From: Phycisphaerales bacterium
Lineage (GTDB): Bacteria > Planctomycetota > Phycisphaerae > Sedimentisphaerales > Anaerobacaceae
Direction of reading: 5' to 3'
NCBI GenBank assembly: GCA_003170415.1
Contig: PMZJ01000027.1
Location: forward strand, 98,335 to 162,334
DNA length: 64,000 bases
Under the pieces are notes generated by a model. It saw only the letters and a program-made list of their open reading frames with translations, made no database searches and had not been told where the DNA came from. The position numbers and the translations under genes were made by a program. Position 1 is the first letter of the stretch. Each line of letters opens with the position of its first letter. This document shows, one piece after another, positions 63,128 to 64,000 of this stretch.

Positions 63128-64000
63128 TTAGAACGCTTCGGGCAATATCTTTCTGGCCGCGTCACGAAGGAAGCTGGATATCTGCCTTTCGGAATTCATC
63201 CCCAGCACCTTTCTGGCGACCTTATTGCACTCTTCTATCGTGACCGAGCGAATAATCTGTTTTATTTCGGGTATCATCGGCGCCGCAATCGACAACGTTC
63301 GCACGCCCAGGCCCAGCAGCAGCATTACCGACTCCGGCTCCGAGGCCATTTCTCCGCAGACGCTGACATCCACCTGTGCCTTGTGCGCGTCCTGAATCAC
63401 CGTCCTGATAAGCCGAAGGACCGCCGGGTCAACCGAGGAATATAACGTGGAGACAAGCTCGTTGCCCCTGTCAACGGCGAGCGTGTATTGGGTCAGGTCG
63501 TTTGTCCCTATACTGAAAAAGTCAGAGTCCCTGGCCAGCATCGACGCCGTTAGCGCCGCTGAAGGCGTCTCAACCATAATCCCGACCTTGATGTTCCTGT
63601 TATGCGGTACACCCTCTTCGTCGAGGTCTTCCATTACGTCGCCCAGTATCATCTTGGCCTGCATCAGTTCCTGCAGATTGGTTATGAGGGGAAACATTAT
63701 TCGCAGGTCTCCCAGCACCGAGGCGCGCATAATGGCGTGAAGCTGTGTTTTGAACATCGTCAGATTTTGCAGGCAAAATCTTATCGAGCGCAGTCCCAGA
63801 AACGGGTTTGGCTCCCTGATGTAGCGTCTGCTCTGGGTGTATTTGTCCGCACCGAGGTCCACCGTTCTGAGCACCACCGGCCTGGACTTAAAGACCGCCA
63901 CCGTCCGCGAGTAGGCCTCGTAATGCTCCTGCTCCGTCGGCTCAGTGTTGCGGTTGAGATACAAAAACTCCGTTCGATAGAGTCCTATTCCCTCGCCGCC
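63128..64000 (-). CDS. ptsI: PEP-protein phosphotransferase (EI), C-terminal part, cut by window edge
   Basis: The last 290 residues of enzyme I; the 5' part lies beyond the window. The frame is open to the edge and begins with GGEGIGLYRTEFLYLNR, a conserved EI motif. Other PEP-binding segments are LGLRSIRFCL, RIMFPLI, KVGIMVETPSAAL, FFSIGTNDLTQYT and the active-site Cys in VSVCGEMAS. It transfers phosphate from PEP to HPr in the cytosol. No other PTS gene is visible here. It leads the ptsI-DUF2344-rng-kds-lptC gene series. Confidence 0.93.
   Translation of the reverse strand, partial: GGEGIGLYRTEFLYLNRNTEPTEQEHYEAYSRTVAVFKSRPVVLRTVDLGADKYTQSRRYIREPNPFLGLRSIRFCLQNLTMFKTQLHAIMRASVLGDLRIMFPLITNLQELMQAKMILGDVMEDLDEEGVPHNRNIKVGIMVETPSAALTASMLARDSDFFSIGTNDLTQYTLAVDRGNELVSTLYSSVDPAVLRLIRTVIQDAHKAQVDVSVCGEMASEPESVMLLLGLGVRTLSIAAPMIPEIKQIIRSVTIEECNKVARKVLGMNSERQISSFLRDAARKILPEAF

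Noticed and set aside
1..64000. CRISPR array, prophage or insertion sequence
   Set aside because: No regularly spaced identical repeats with spacers, no transposase, integrase or phage structural gene was found.

Overview
The window reads as chromosomal DNA of a Gram-negative bacterium, most likely a member of the Planctomycetota (Phycisphaerae-like). This is an inference from gene content. It carries a Kdo pathway (kdsD, kdsC) next to a large LptC/OstA-like protein, which implies an outer membrane with LPS. It also has a BlaI regulator paired with a giant M56 receptor-peptidase, a Ser/Thr kinase with a C-terminal membrane anchor, an EF-G paralogue with a non-standard G domain, a ThiD2-ThiE fusion, and short dispersed repeats scattered between and even inside genes. 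No rRNA, CRISPR array, transposase or prophage was seen; there is one tRNA gene.

Layout. 1-1.7 kb: gpmI (glycolysis). 1.7-4.5 kb: an accessory island with three long perfect palindromes and a convergent AbiEi/AbiEii-like toxin-antitoxin pair. 4.5-25.3 kb: a surface-polysaccharide locus built as two convergent operons. The rightward one encodes a polyprenyl-phosphate type glycosyltransferase, two GT39-like membrane transferases, a methyltransferase-glycosyltransferase fusion, a YfhO-like membrane protein, a GT4, a deacetylase-like protein, AsnB and a methyltransferase. The leftward one encodes a Wzx-like flippase, four GT2 enzymes, a sugar C-methyltransferase and a GMD-like epimerase. 25.4-30.2 kb: dxr, rseP and a divergent SHMT-like gene in one leftward operon. 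30.3-35.2 kb: blaI and the 1462-residue M56 protein, with a BlaI-type operator inside the promoter. 35.5-36.8 kb: a candidate structured RNA and thiE. 37.4-39.3 kb: a lipoprotein, larE and a C_GCAxxG_C_C protein. 39.4-44.2 kb: a small membrane protein, tRNA-Thr(CGT), then pilT, a membrane-anchored PilB-like protein that has lost its nucleotide-binding residues, and a CvpA-like protein. 44.3-49.5 kb: a small protein, an EF-G-like factor, a frameshifted GH1 beta-glucosidase and an unknown membrane protein. 49.7-52 kb: an APH-type kinase and a Ser/Thr kinase. 52.2-56.9 kb: etfB, etfA, acyl-CoA dehydrogenase, then a HAD phosphatase. 56.9-64 kb: a leftward envelope/RNA operon (ptsI, DUF2344, rng, kdsD, kdsC, lptC-like).

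The strongest leads are: (1) the palindrome trio, whose arms outside a shared core differ in sequence yet stay perfectly symmetrical; (2) the PilT/pseudo-PilB/CvpA operon; (3) the structured leader in front of thiE; (4) a dispersed repeat that supplies a -35 box in one place and codons in another. All functional statements come from reading the sequence and recalled family knowledge; no searches were run.
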